From an uncultured bacterium (lineage in GTDB: Bacteria > Patescibacteriota > Saccharimonadia > Saccharimonadales > Saccharimonadaceae): a stretch of 64,000 bases of DNA. Shown piece by piece: positions 9,291-16,049 of this stretch. The position numbers and the translations under genes were made by a program. The notes beneath the pieces were generated by a model. It was not told the DNA's origin and did not search any database. It saw only the letters and a list, made by a program, of their open reading frames with translations. Location of the stretch: assembly GCA_903832635.1 (NCBI GenBank), contig CAILCF010000001.1, positions 62,001 through 126,000 of the forward strand, in the 5' to 3' direction. Every line of letters starts with the position of its first letter. Positions within the stretch are counted from its first letter, which is position 1.

Positions 9291-9628
9291 GCCACAAGCT
9301 CAAGGTCAGCGACATGGCGCCACCTACAAACCCCGATGCGGGTGCGTGGTTTTGCGCCATGGTCGGTGGCATGGCTGGACTCGTTCTAGCCTACAAGGTC
9401 ACTGTCGCGATCGGGTTTAACCTGACCGTGCACTGGATGGGACTTCCCGTCAGCATCAGCGGTCTCGTCAACTTCGTGATTGTCGTTACCGGGATTATCC
9501 TGATCGGCGCTCAATGCTACTATCTGGGTAGCCTAATCGACAAACGGCTTGTGCCGCGGGTCGAACAGGCCATCCTAGATGCAGCCGACAAGGCCGCCAA
9601 GCATCCTCAACACGGAGGAAAATGGTGA
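9287..9628 (+). CDS. Small membrane protein, cassette 1 gene B
   Basis: Not recognised. The 113 residues hold two transmembrane segments (about 22-42 and 55-80) and a basic, alanine-rich tail ending KAAKHPQHGGKW. An AAAGGAG site precedes the ATG, which overlaps the stop of gene A by four bases. Composition is GC-rich like its partner. The shared unit with gene A suggests a two-component membrane complex, but nothing in the sequence names a function. Confidence 0.7.
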   Translation: MSHKLKVSDMAPPTNPDAGAWFCAMVGGMAGLVLAYKVTVAIGFNLTVHWMGLPVSISGLVNFVIVVTGIILIGAQCYYLGSLIDKRLVPRVEQAILDAADKAAKHPQHGGKW

Positions 9629-9660
9629 ACGAGAGCAATCTCGTACACTTGGAAGGGTTC

Positions 9661-9715
9661 CCGTAGGAGAGGCTCGGTCTGCGCAATATGCGTAGAACCG
9701 ACGCCTCTCCTACGG
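9661..9715 (+). terminator. Large stem-loop closing cassette 1
   Basis: CCGTAGGAGAGGC pairs perfectly with GCCTCTCCTACGG over 13 bp, with TCGGT/ACCGA and CGCA/TGCG pairs inside. No T run follows, so it is not a standard intrinsic terminator. The outer arm CGTAGGAG/CTCCTACG and its flanks recur at the end of cassette 2. Confidence 0.6.
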
Positions 9716-9724
9716 CGTACAAAA

Positions 9725-9748
9725 CAGCGAATTATAATGACTTGATTT
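9725..9748 (+). repeat. Inverted terminal motif, right end of cassette 1
   Basis: The core GCGAATTATAATGACTTG follows the stem-loop directly and is nearly identical to the right end of cassette 2 (10687-10710). Its reverse complement resembles the left-end motif. Confidence 0.5.
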
Positions 9749-9774
9749 AATAACATAAAGAAATAATAAATCAA

Positions 9775-9789
9775 AAAGGTCCGTCCTTT
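9775..9789 (+). repeat. AAAGGTCCGTCCTTT dispersed near-palindrome, copy 1
   Basis: This 15-base element is followed by CTGTGGATAA. Related copies lie at 10725-10739, 13780-13816 and 13855-13869. The 363-base gene-free stretch 9629-9991 otherwise holds the cassette 1 stem-loop and right end, and the cassette 2 promoter and leader. Confidence 0.7.
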
Positions 9790-9813
9790 CTGTGGATAAG
9801 TAGTCTGCTTATC

Positions 9814-9842
9814 TTGACAAATAAGATGTAAAATATTAAAAT
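9814..9842 (+). promoter_or_regulatory. Promoter of cassette 2
   Basis: TTGACA (9814-9819), a 17-base spacer and TAAAAT (9837-9842). Only the boxes match the cassette 1 promoter; homology between the units starts just downstream. Confidence 0.8.
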
Positions 9843-9848
9843 AGTGTC

Positions 9849-9991
9849 TTACTTTGGTGATTTTTACTGGGTCGTAGTACTTAACAAATCGAATTATTAT
9901 TGTTCACTTGAGATGTCTGATATTTCGGATACTCGTGAACGAAACCCTTCAAAAAAGTTCTCTCTTTCCCCTAGTGAAAGGATTATTTTTC
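9849..9991 (+). other. Long 5' leader of cassette 2
   Basis: It is homologous to 8841-8972. A hairpin here pairs GTTCAC (9903-9908) with GTGAAC about 25 bases later, with a TCTGA/TCGGA inner stem. The corresponding hairpin in cassette 1 uses different bases, which hints at structure being kept while sequence drifts. The left inverted motif lies at 9886-9909. Confidence 0.5.
9886..9909 (+). repeat. Inverted terminal motif, left end of cassette 2
   Basis: It begins AAATCGAATTATTATTGTTC and matches the reverse complement of 10687-10710 at 19 of 24 positions, as in cassette 1. Confidence 0.5.
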
Positions 9992-10150
9992 ATGGAAATG
10001 CATAAGTCGGTAAGAGGTTTGCTGTTGATGACAACCAGCTTACTAGTCGTCATTAGCGCACCGCTTATAAGGTGGGCTATCCGTCGACGCACGCAACACC
10101 TCGATGCGCAAAAGAGCGCCCAACTACACGTCCGGAAACATATCCAGTAG
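9992..10150 (+). CDS. Short single-span membrane peptide, cassette 2 gene A
   Basis: Not recognised. The 52 residues begin MEMHKSVRGLLLMTTSLL, with one hydrophobic segment (about 9-29) followed by an Arg/His-rich tail. A GAAAGGA site precedes the ATG at a longish spacing. Its size and position parallel the first gene of cassette 1, but the sequences do not look alike. Confidence 0.55.
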   Translation: MEMHKSVRGLLLMTTSLLVVISAPLIRWAIRRRTQHLDAQKSAQLHVRKHIQ

Positions 10151-10168
10151 GTCTTGAAAGGAGTCGAC

Positions 10169-10300
10169 GTGGAACCTCAAGGGATGGGTCCCGTCACCGC
10201 TATGTGGTACATCTGTTGCGCCCTATGGTTGATCATTACCCACGGCACAATCGAGTGGCTCAAATCCACCACCAAACGGTGGTTCGTGATTGGAGATTGA
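10169..10300 (+). CDS. Very short membrane peptide, cassette 2 gene B
   Basis: Not recognised. This 43-residue frame starts at GTG behind a clear AAAGGAG site and encodes one hydrophobic segment (MWYICCALWLIITHG), then STTKRWFVIGD. It lies 18 bases after gene A, and its stop overlaps the upstream region of gene C. The ribosome binding site and tight packing are the only support. Confidence 0.5.
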   Translation: MEPQGMGPVTAMWYICCALWLIITHGTIEWLKSTTKRWFVIGD

Positions 10301-10301
10301 G

Positions 10302-10586
10302 GTGGCCAAGGCTAAGACCGACGACATGAAGCTGTTGAAAATTGGTGCCGTGATTGGCGCCATTTTTGGCGGTGCTTTGGTGTGGGTAGCTACACCTATC
10401 CACTTCAGGTTTGTGCCCATTCAGTCCTTGGGGTCAGCAGTCATCCAGATGATTGCCGGCCTGTTTATGGGGGCTGTCTTTGGCGGCTTCATCGGCACCT
10501 TGATAAAAATCCAGCTGACGCCGAAGCATGCCGATCCGTTCGACGTCGAAGTAGAAACCTGTAAAAACGGTGACTGCGAACAATAG
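10302..10586 (+). CDS. Small glycine-rich membrane protein, cassette 2 gene C
   Basis: Not recognised. The start is taken as GTG at 10302 behind a GGAG site at 10292; an in-frame TTG at 10290 is possible. The 94 residues hold two glycine-zipper-like membrane segments (IGAVIGAIFGGALVWVA and IAGLFMGAVFGGFIGTLI) and an acidic tail with two cysteines (ETCKNGDCEQ). Composition is GC-rich, as in cassette 1. Glycine-rich spans of this kind are common in oligomerising small membrane proteins. Confidence 0.65.
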   Translation: MAKAKTDDMKLLKIGAVIGAIFGGALVWVATPIHFRFVPIQSLGSAVIQMIAGLFMGAVFGGFIGTLIKIQLTPKHADPFDVEVETCKNGDCEQ

Positions 10587-10619
10587 TTTGGAGCAATCCC
10601 ATGAAGAAGGAAGGGTTTC

Positions 10620-10679
10620 CGTAGGAGTGGGCCGCTTGGGCTCGTGCATAATTGCACGGGGCTGGCGGCCCCTCCTACG
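10620..10679 (+). terminator. Large stem-loop closing cassette 2
   Basis: CGTAGGAG pairs with CTCCTACG, GGGCCGC with GCGGCCC, and GTGCA with TTGCAC at the tip. The flanks GGAAGGGTT upstream and AGCGAATTATAATGA downstream are shared with cassette 1. No T run follows. Confidence 0.6.
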
Positions 10680-10686
10680 CAATTAA

Positions 10687-10710
10687 AAGCGAATTATAAT
10701 GATTTGATTT
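10687..10710 (+). repeat. Inverted terminal motif, right end of cassette 2
   Basis: The core GCGAATTATAATGATTTG is nearly identical to the right end of cassette 1 and is related in inverse to the left end at 9886-9909. Confidence 0.5.
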
Positions 10711-10715
10711 AAAAA

Positions 10716-12143
10716 CTAGTTCAAAAAGGACGGACCTTTTCGGTCATTACTATCGATTATCGGATATGTTACCTCTTTACGACGCTCACGAATATCTATC
10801 GGATACTTACCGTTAAAACATGATGTAGAAAAAATCGACTCCTTCAATCCAGTGGCGTTAATCATGCCTTTGAATGACAGGTAGTTCAGGCTGGTCGAGC
10901 CCAGATATTTATTAATTTCGGCGATAGACCGATTAGCAGCAATTAAATCAGCTTGTTTTGGCAAATCAATTCCATAAAAATCCGGAAATTTAACCGGTGG
11001 TGAACTAACCAAAAAATGAACTTCACGGGCTCCTGCTTCAAATAACATCTTTACAATCTGGCGCGAAGTTGTCCCACGCACAATTGAATCATCAACAACT
11101 ATCACCCGCTTGCCTTTGATAATACCTTTTAACGGTGCCAGTTTTAGTTTTACACCTTGTTCGCGAATATGTTGTTCGGGTTCAATGAATGTCCGGTGAA
11201 TATAGCGGCTTTTAACTATGCCGGTTTCATATGGAATTCCGGTCGCCGTCGCATAACCTATGGCAACCGGGATAGCACTTTCGGGAACCGGTACTACTAT
11301 GTCTGCATCAATTTTGTATTCACGGGCCAATTCCTTACCAAAATTTTTCCTAACTTCATAAACCGACTTACCTAGCAGTTGACTGTCCGGGCGTGAAAAA
11401 TAAACGAATTCAAAGATATCAAGTTTTTGAATGCTTTTAATGATTTGTTTGCGACGCAGGCCGTTTTCATCGACAACAACCATCTCACCGGGATGTACGT
11501 CGCTGATATGCTTGGCGCCAATCGGATGAAAAGCACAAGTTTCCGACGCAAAAACCCAACCACCGTTCAATTTAGCAATTGAAAGCGGACGGATACCATG
11601 TTGGTCGCGGATGGCGATTAGTTTGTCTTTGTTCATGATAAGAATCGAAAACGCCCCGGTCATCAATGGAAAAATCTGCTGAACTGCTTTTTCCAAATCC
11701 ATACCATCCCGTGTCAAACAATAAATTGCCTCTGTTATAAGTTTAGAATCCGATGTTTCGGATGTATCAATACCCTTTTTCTTCAAAAAATCAGTTAGTT
11801 GTGCGGTTGTCGGTAAATTGCCATTATGAACCAACACGATTGAGCCGTCGGCAACTTCGATTGGCTGAGCGTGTTTTATATCACCCCCGGACGAAGTCGA
11901 ATATCGATTGTGTCCGACGGCAGCATGACCCTTCAGACTTTTTATTTCTTCTTCGCCGAAAACACTGGATACTAGGCCGTTATTTTTATAACAAAATATC
12001 TTTTTGCCGTCAGTCGATGCTATACCGGAACTTTCCTGCCCCCTGTGTTGAAGTGCATACAAACCAAAAAAAGTCAGGCGACTGACATCCAAGCCTTTAC
12101 CGTAAATACCGAATACGGCGCACTTCTCCCCAATGCTCCTCAT
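10716..12143 (-). CDS. purF: Amidophosphoribosyltransferase
   Basis: First step of de novo purine synthesis: glutamine plus PRPP to phosphoribosylamine. An N-terminal class-II glutaminase domain follows a seven-residue propeptide (Cys8 in EKCAVFGIYG; HRGQESSG; VGHNRYSTS), then the phosphoribosyltransferase domain with VIVVDDSIVRGTTSRQIV. The cysteines that bind Fe-S in Bacillus-type enzymes are mostly missing (KFPDFYGID). No other pur gene is in the window. The ATG follows a TATAAT box (12151-12156) by seven bases, so the mRNA is probably leaderless. The last residues RKGPSFLN are encoded by a dispersed repeat copy. Confidence 0.95.
   Translation of the reverse strand: MRSIGEKCAVFGIYGKGLDVSRLTFFGLYALQHRGQESSGIASTDGKKIFCYKNNGLVSSVFGEEEIKSLKGHAAVGHNRYSTSSGGDIKHAQPIEVADGSIVLVHNGNLPTTAQLTDFLKKKGIDTSETSDSKLITEAIYCLTRDGMDLEKAVQQIFPLMTGAFSILIMNKDKLIAIRDQHGIRPLSIAKLNGGWVFASETCAFHPIGAKHISDVHPGEMVVVDENGLRRKQIIKSIQKLDIFEFVYFSRPDSQLLGKSVYEVRKNFGKELAREYKIDADIVVPVPESAIPVAIGYATATGIPYETGIVKSRYIHRTFIEPEQHIREQGVKLKLAPLKGIIKGKRVIVVDDSIVRGTTSRQIVKMLFEAGAREVHFLVSSPPVKFPDFYGIDLPKQADLIAANRSIAEINKYLGSTSLNYLSFKGMINATGLKESIFSTSCFNGKYPIDIRERRKEVTYPIIDSNDRKGPSFLN
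10725..10739 (+). repeat. AAAGGACGGACCTTT dispersed near-palindrome, copy 2, inside purF 3' end
   Basis: It is in reverse orientation to copy 1 and within the last codons of purF, encoding KGPSF on the minus strand. Confidence 0.7.
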
Positions 12144-12167
12144 TACACCTATTATACTCTTTTTGGA

Positions 12168-13136
12168 CTATTCCCAACTGAATTCGCTATGGCCAAAATG
12201 ACCCCAGCGGGCTGTTCTTTCATAAATCGGCCGTTTCAAGTCCAAGTATTTAATTATCCCGTTAGGCGATAAGTCATAGCCCTCAACCTGATGCTTTTTA
12301 CCATCAACGACCGCGGTTGCTTCCAGTGGTTTGTCATATCCAATGGCGTACGCCAAATACACATACACCTCACGAGCGTCGTATTTTTTCAGATAATCAG
12401 TTGCGATTTTTCGAGCCATATAGGCCGCTGATCTATCGACTTTACTGGGGTCTTTGCCGCTAAATGCGCCACCGCCGATTGGTGTGCGTGGACCGTAATT
12501 ATCGACAACTAATTTACGGCCAGTCAGCCCAGCATCGGCCTCAAATCCGCCAACATTCCAATCACCTGCCGGGTTAATATGAAAATCAATATCATCGTAA
12601 ACTGCCAATTTTTCGTTTGGCAACCAAGCTTTTACCAAACGTTGCAGTTCTGCCGTAGGTGTTTTTTGAAAACTTGCGACAATACTTACGATTTTTCCGT
12701 CCTCTGTTGTGATTTGAGTTTTGCCATCGTATGGATATTTTTCATAAATATATTGGCAAAGTCGGCGTGCCAATACATATTCCAACGGCATCATTTCAGG
12801 AGTTTCGTCCGTTGCATAACCAACCATTATCCCCTGGTCGCCGGCTCCACCGATATCGACACCTTGGGCGATCTCAAAGCTTTGTTCGGCGATGTTTTCA
12901 ATAATCCGAACGTCACCTGCCAGTCTTTTAACAATTTGCGTAACATCAATTTTTTCGGTTTTTGATGTTACTTCACCCGTTACAAATACGGTTCCATGTC
13001 CACCGGCAACATCGACACCAACTCTTACGTCCGGGTCATTTACCAGATAGGCGTCCAATATAGCGTCCGAAATTTGATCGCAGATTTTATCCGGATGTTT
13101 TGGCGACACACTTTCTGCGGTTCTAAAATTTGACAT
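12168..13136 (-). CDS. metK: S-adenosylmethionine synthetase
   Basis: Makes SAM from methionine and ATP. The motifs SVSPKHPDKICDQISDA, GAGDQGIMVGYA (about 98-109) and GGGAFSGKDPSKVDRSAAY (about 222-240) are intact. At 322 residues it is shorter than the usual 380-400, apparently through trimmed loops rather than truncation, since both termini are conserved. A SAM-type riboswitch and a hairpin covering the ribosome binding site lie directly upstream, so SAM feedback is likely. It ends 24 bases before the purF start. Confidence 0.97.
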   Translation of the reverse strand: MSNFRTAESVSPKHPDKICDQISDAILDAYLVNDPDVRVGVDVAGGHGTVFVTGEVTSKTEKIDVTQIVKRLAGDVRIIENIAEQSFEIAQGVDIGGAGDQGIMVGYATDETPEMMPLEYVLARRLCQYIYEKYPYDGKTQITTEDGKIVSIVASFQKTPTAELQRLVKAWLPNEKLAVYDDIDFHINPAGDWNVGGFEADAGLTGRKLVVDNYGPRTPIGGGAFSGKDPSKVDRSAAYMARKIATDYLKKYDAREVYVYLAYAIGYDKPLEATAVVDGKKHQVEGYDLSPNGIIKYLDLKRPIYERTARWGHFGHSEFSWE

Positions 13137-13163
13137 AAAAAAATCCTTTCTTGCAGGAAAGGA
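13137..13163 (-). terminator. Expression-platform hairpin overlapping the metK ribosome binding site
   Basis: On the minus strand TCCTTTC pairs with GAAAGGA, followed by seven T and then the metK ATG. The right arm is itself the AAAGGA Shine-Dalgarno. The hairpin could act both as intrinsic terminator and as a block to ribosome binding. Confidence 0.7.
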
Positions 13164-13169
13164 GAAAAC

Positions 13170-13275
13170 GTCAATTTCACATCCTTCCCTTGCGGGCTAG
13201 GGTTAGCACCTTGCGTTACACGTAGGTTGCTGGCAGGTCAAAAAGCTAGGACTCTCGCTGCACTCTTGATATTAA
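13170..13275 (-). ncRNA. SAM riboswitch, SAM-I/SAM-IV clan
   Basis: On the minus strand the conserved core GAGTGCAGCGA, then TGCCAGCAACC, then AAGGTGCTAA followed by CCCTAGCC is present in order. This agrees with the GCAACC and GGTGCTAA signatures of the SAM-I clan, and the GAGTGCAGCGA opening favours the SAM-IV or SAM-I/IV subtype. A TATAAT box lies at 13291-13296. The subtype was not tested with a covariance model. Confidence 0.8.
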
Positions 13276-13377
13276 ATTGTTAATATAACCATTATACACT
13301 ATAAATTAGTCTGGATTATTCGAAAATTAAGTATATAATATCTATATTAAGTGAGTAATTTAAGGGAGAAAACTATT

Positions 13378-13755
13378 ATGGCAAAACAGCCAGAACCAAC
13401 CGACACAAAACTAGTATTCATTAAAATTTCGCGAGGACTATCATATTTCGTGTATGGCTATTCGCTAGTGGCCAGCGCTTTTTTGGGAATAACCTTCTTT
13501 TTGCTGCTTTTCAGCGCCAATGCGACGACTCCGTTCGTAAAATTCATGTATCAAACAAGTGCGGCTTTCTTAGGACCATTCAGGGAAATCTTCCCTGTTA
13601 AATCAATCAACGAGACCGGTTATTTCAGCCCATCAATCATTTTTGCCATCATCATGTATATGATTTTGGCAGTATGTATGAACGCGTTGATTAACTACGT
13701 CACGCTGAAAATGGTCAAACACCAAAAAGAGCTAGAAGAACTAGCCAAAGAATAA
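13378..13755 (+). CDS. YggT-family-like membrane protein
   Basis: The 125 residues hold an N-terminal membrane span (about 20-45), a TPFVKFMYQTSAAFLGPFREIFP segment typical of YggT proteins (about 50-72) and a second span (about 83-108), then a charged tail KHQKELEELAKE. The exact role of YggT is unclear; it is linked to cell-envelope and osmotic functions. ATG 13378 was chosen because AAGGGAG precedes it; an in-frame GTG lies at 13351. A TATAAT box is at 13334-13339, divergent from the metK promoter. Confidence 0.65.
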   Translation: MAKQPEPTDTKLVFIKISRGLSYFVYGYSLVASAFLGITFFLLLFSANATTPFVKFMYQTSAAFLGPFREIFPVKSINETGYFSPSIIFAIIMYMILAVCMNALINYVTLKMVKHQKELEELAKE

Positions 13756-13779
13756 ATATTTCAAATAAAATAATCAAGT

Positions 13780-13816
13780 AAAGGTCCGTTCTATTTATAA
13801 AAAAGGACGGACCTTT
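13780..13816 (+). terminator. Hairpin built from two halves of the AAAGGTCCGT repeat
   Basis: AAAGGTCCGT (13780-13789) pairs with ACGGACCTTT (13807-13816) over 10 bp. It sits 25 bases after the YggT-like stop and probably terminates it. A further half copy is at 13855-13869. Confidence 0.7.
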
Positions 13817-13854
13817 CTGTTTGTTGTATGCATTACATCACCCTAAGGAGTGAA

Positions 13855-13869
13855 AAAGGACGGACCTTT
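13855..13869 (+). repeat. AAAGGACGGACCTTT dispersed near-palindrome, copy 4
   Basis: It is followed by CTGGGGATAA, nearly the same flank as copy 1 at 9775. A low-complexity GGTTGGTGGGTAGTAATTAG stretch follows at about 13905-13935. Confidence 0.65.
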
Positions 13870-13930
13870 CTGGGGATAACTATTGGTTATATTGATTCGT
13901 GATTCGTGGTTGGTGGGTAGTAATTAGTGG

Positions 13931-14434
13931 TTAGCTTTTGATGATTTGGACTTCGGCGTAGGTTTTGTTATCGGTATTGACGGTTTTGACTTGGTATCTG
14001 TAAACCGGTACGTTTGGCGTCATGCTGGTTTCGACGTATGTTTGACCGTCGACCGTAAAATTGTAATCTACTACTGGGGTATGAGGGCCAAAACACGTCT
14101 TTACTTTACAAGCGTCATCAATAAATCTATTTATTTTTAACGTAACATTTGAATATTTCAATTTGGCGGTCTGCCCTAACTCGATTCTGGCTGTTGTACC
14201 GTCGTTTACGAACGTATATGACCCAATTGGAACGACGGGTAGCGCTACATATAGCGCACCAATAATTACAAAAATTCCTAATACAACCGCAACAATAATT
14301 TTGTGCTGTTTTATTTGTCCCCAAACCCACGGAAAAAAACTTTTTATCTTTTTCGGCTTCTTTTTTGGGGCATGTTCGATAGGTTGTTGTTGAAACGGCT
14401 CAAACTTGTGAACCAATGGTATATCCTCTTCCAT
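13931..14434 (-). CDS. Hypothetical membrane-anchored protein
   Basis: Not recognised. The 167 residues begin with a cytoplasmic Pro/Lys-rich stretch (KKKPKKIKSFFPW), a single membrane span (about 46-66), and an outer domain rich in beta-prone sequence with two cysteines (CKVKTC, about 109-114) that could form a disulfide. It lies next to two further membrane or exported genes of similar build in the same orientation. Confidence 0.6.
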   Translation of the reverse strand: MEEDIPLVHKFEPFQQQPIEHAPKKKPKKIKSFFPWVWGQIKQHKIIVAVVLGIFVIIGALYVALPVVPIGSYTFVNDGTTARIELGQTAKLKYSNVTLKINRFIDDACKVKTCFGPHTPVVDYNFTVDGQTYVETSMTPNVPVYRYQVKTVNTDNKTYAEVQIIKS

Positions 14435-14456
14435 ACTGTGTATATTTTATCACGAA

Positions 14457-15008
14457 CTACAAATTTAGTAATTGTTTCTTTTTATCTTCAAACTCTTGTT
14501 CGGTTATAGTGCCGTCATCGCGCAGTTTATCCAATTTGGCAATTTCATCGGCCGGATCAATAGCGGGCCCGGAACCGGCCTTGCCGGCTTTGTCAGCCTC
14601 GGCAACACGGTCCTCTATCATCTTGCAGAGTTCATGCGGCTTTTCCATCCCCTTGAACCAAATACCTTCGACATCATTGCCGGAAAAGACTTTGACCGTG
14701 CCATAGCCCAATAACCCGCCCCAAAGACTGACAAACGCATCTACGGTATTAATCTTGTCATATGATATCTGAGTCAAGGTTGTATTCAGCCAACCTGTCT
14801 TGTAATCAACTCCATTGTCGGCAACAGTTACCGATGTAAAGATAAAGCGCACCAACAGCATAACTAAAATTATCGACGCAATAACAACTGCCGCGACAAA
14901 GATGCCAAGATTACCAAAAAAACCAGTTGCTCCCGCCGCTACAATCACGACAATAACGTAAAAAACAAAAAGCGTACTGCTCATTCTGAAAGTTTTTTCA
15001 TCGTTCAT
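14457..15008 (-). CDS. Membrane protein with bacterial PH-like and SHOCT domains
   Basis: After two N-terminal membrane spans (about 12-50) comes a bPH2-like domain (TSVTVADNGVDYKTGWLNTT to VKVFSGNDVEG) and a C-terminal SHOCT motif (IAKLDKLRDDGTITEQEFEDKKKQLL). SHOCT often marks oligomerising membrane proteins. The start is the ATG at 15008, six bases after a TATAAT box (15015-15020), so the mRNA is probably leaderless. A 5' fragment of a sister copy, with the same promoter, lies at 16708-16794. Confidence 0.75.
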   Translation of the reverse strand: MNDEKTFRMSSTLFVFYVIVVIVAAGATGFFGNLGIFVAAVVIASIILVMLLVRFIFTSVTVADNGVDYKTGWLNTTLTQISYDKINTVDAFVSLWGGLLGYGTVKVFSGNDVEGIWFKGMEKPHELCKMIEDRVAEADKAGKAGSGPAIDPADEIAKLDKLRDDGTITEQEFEDKKKQLLNL

Positions 15009-15087
15009 GATTGTATTATACACTTACAAACGCAAACGGCCCTCAAGGGATAGCTAGCTTATATCTTAACCGGACGTCGTATCTATT

Positions 15088-16017
15088 TTAATAATAAGGA
15101 TGGTAAAGAGTTAGACTTATAATCCAGGTGATTATGTTTAGGATGATTGGTAAACAAATCAAAAATATGACTATTTTCAACCATGTTGGCAGTTTGCCTT
15201 TTTGTAATTTTTTATTAATGTCAAATTCCGGGTGCTGATTTAGGAACAGATGATTAAATATAAACACTAGTACGGACAATGTAACCAACAAAATTATGGT
15301 CGCCCACATTATGCGCCAATAAACTTCAGGAACAGTATTCGGATAATTAACAAATATCGACGGCATCAATATTATATAGGTAGCAACAGTTACGCCAATC
15401 GTAGCTTTCGATAAGTTCCGCGTCACCTTGTCGATTTGGTTGGCGTTCATTAACATACGGATAATTCCCGCCGCAATTATGGCGTAAAAACACGCTTGAT
15501 ATACATCCAAAACAGTTTCCCATTTCACAATATCCCAAATCCCCAAGATTGAATTCAGCAGACTAACAACAATAACGCCTAAAACAGTATACAAAATGAC
15601 AGCATCGGATTTTTTGTCGTGTTTTATAGACATAAAAGCGACAGTTAACAGCGAGTGGATGACAATAACTAGAACGGTGAATAGCGATCTATAAAATACT
15701 ACGTTAAATTCACCTACTAATACGGCAACAATTGCAATCAGCGCTGCTATCACAAAGCCGATAATCGTTATATACATAAAATATTTTTTTACTTTACTAA
15801 ATGTATTGTCGTCAACAACCATGGTTTTTGGTGGTTCGGTCGGTACGTCTTCGGGTTTGATTTCGTCTAGCCTTTTTGTCATTAAATCATTCGCAGGGAC
15901 TACATTTTCTTGATGTTCGACATTCACTTCCACGGGCTTGTCTTGATGGTCATCACCTATTTCATCCTGTTTGATTTCCGGTTCAGGATACTTGTTTTCG
16001 TTTTCTTCGCTATTCAT
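15088..16017 (-). CDS. Multi-span membrane protein of unknown function
   Basis: Not recognised. About 80 acidic and polar residues precede seven or so membrane spans (from about 80 to 305), including a pair near 110-135 and a final one ending LTLYHPYY. An AGGGGATAA site precedes the ATG. No transport or catalytic motif is visible. Confidence 0.6.
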   Translation of the reverse strand: MNSEENENKYPEPEIKQDEIGDDHQDKPVEVNVEHQENVVPANDLMTKRLDEIKPEDVPTEPPKTMVVDDNTFSKVKKYFMYITIIGFVIAALIAIVAVLVGEFNVVFYRSLFTVLVIVIHSLLTVAFMSIKHDKKSDAVILYTVLGVIVVSLLNSILGIWDIVKWETVLDVYQACFYAIIAAGIIRMLMNANQIDKVTRNLSKATIGVTVATYIILMPSIFVNYPNTVPEVYWRIMWATIILLVTLSVLVFIFNHLFLNQHPEFDINKKLQKGKLPTWLKIVIFLICLPIILNIITWIISLTLYHPYY

Positions 16018-16049
16018 TTTATCCCCTTAATATTTATATAAAACATATT

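Noticed and set aside
9661-10679. Integron attC sites for the cassette stem-loops
   Set aside because: The hairpins lack the paired RYYYAAC and GTTRRRY core sites, and no integrase is present.
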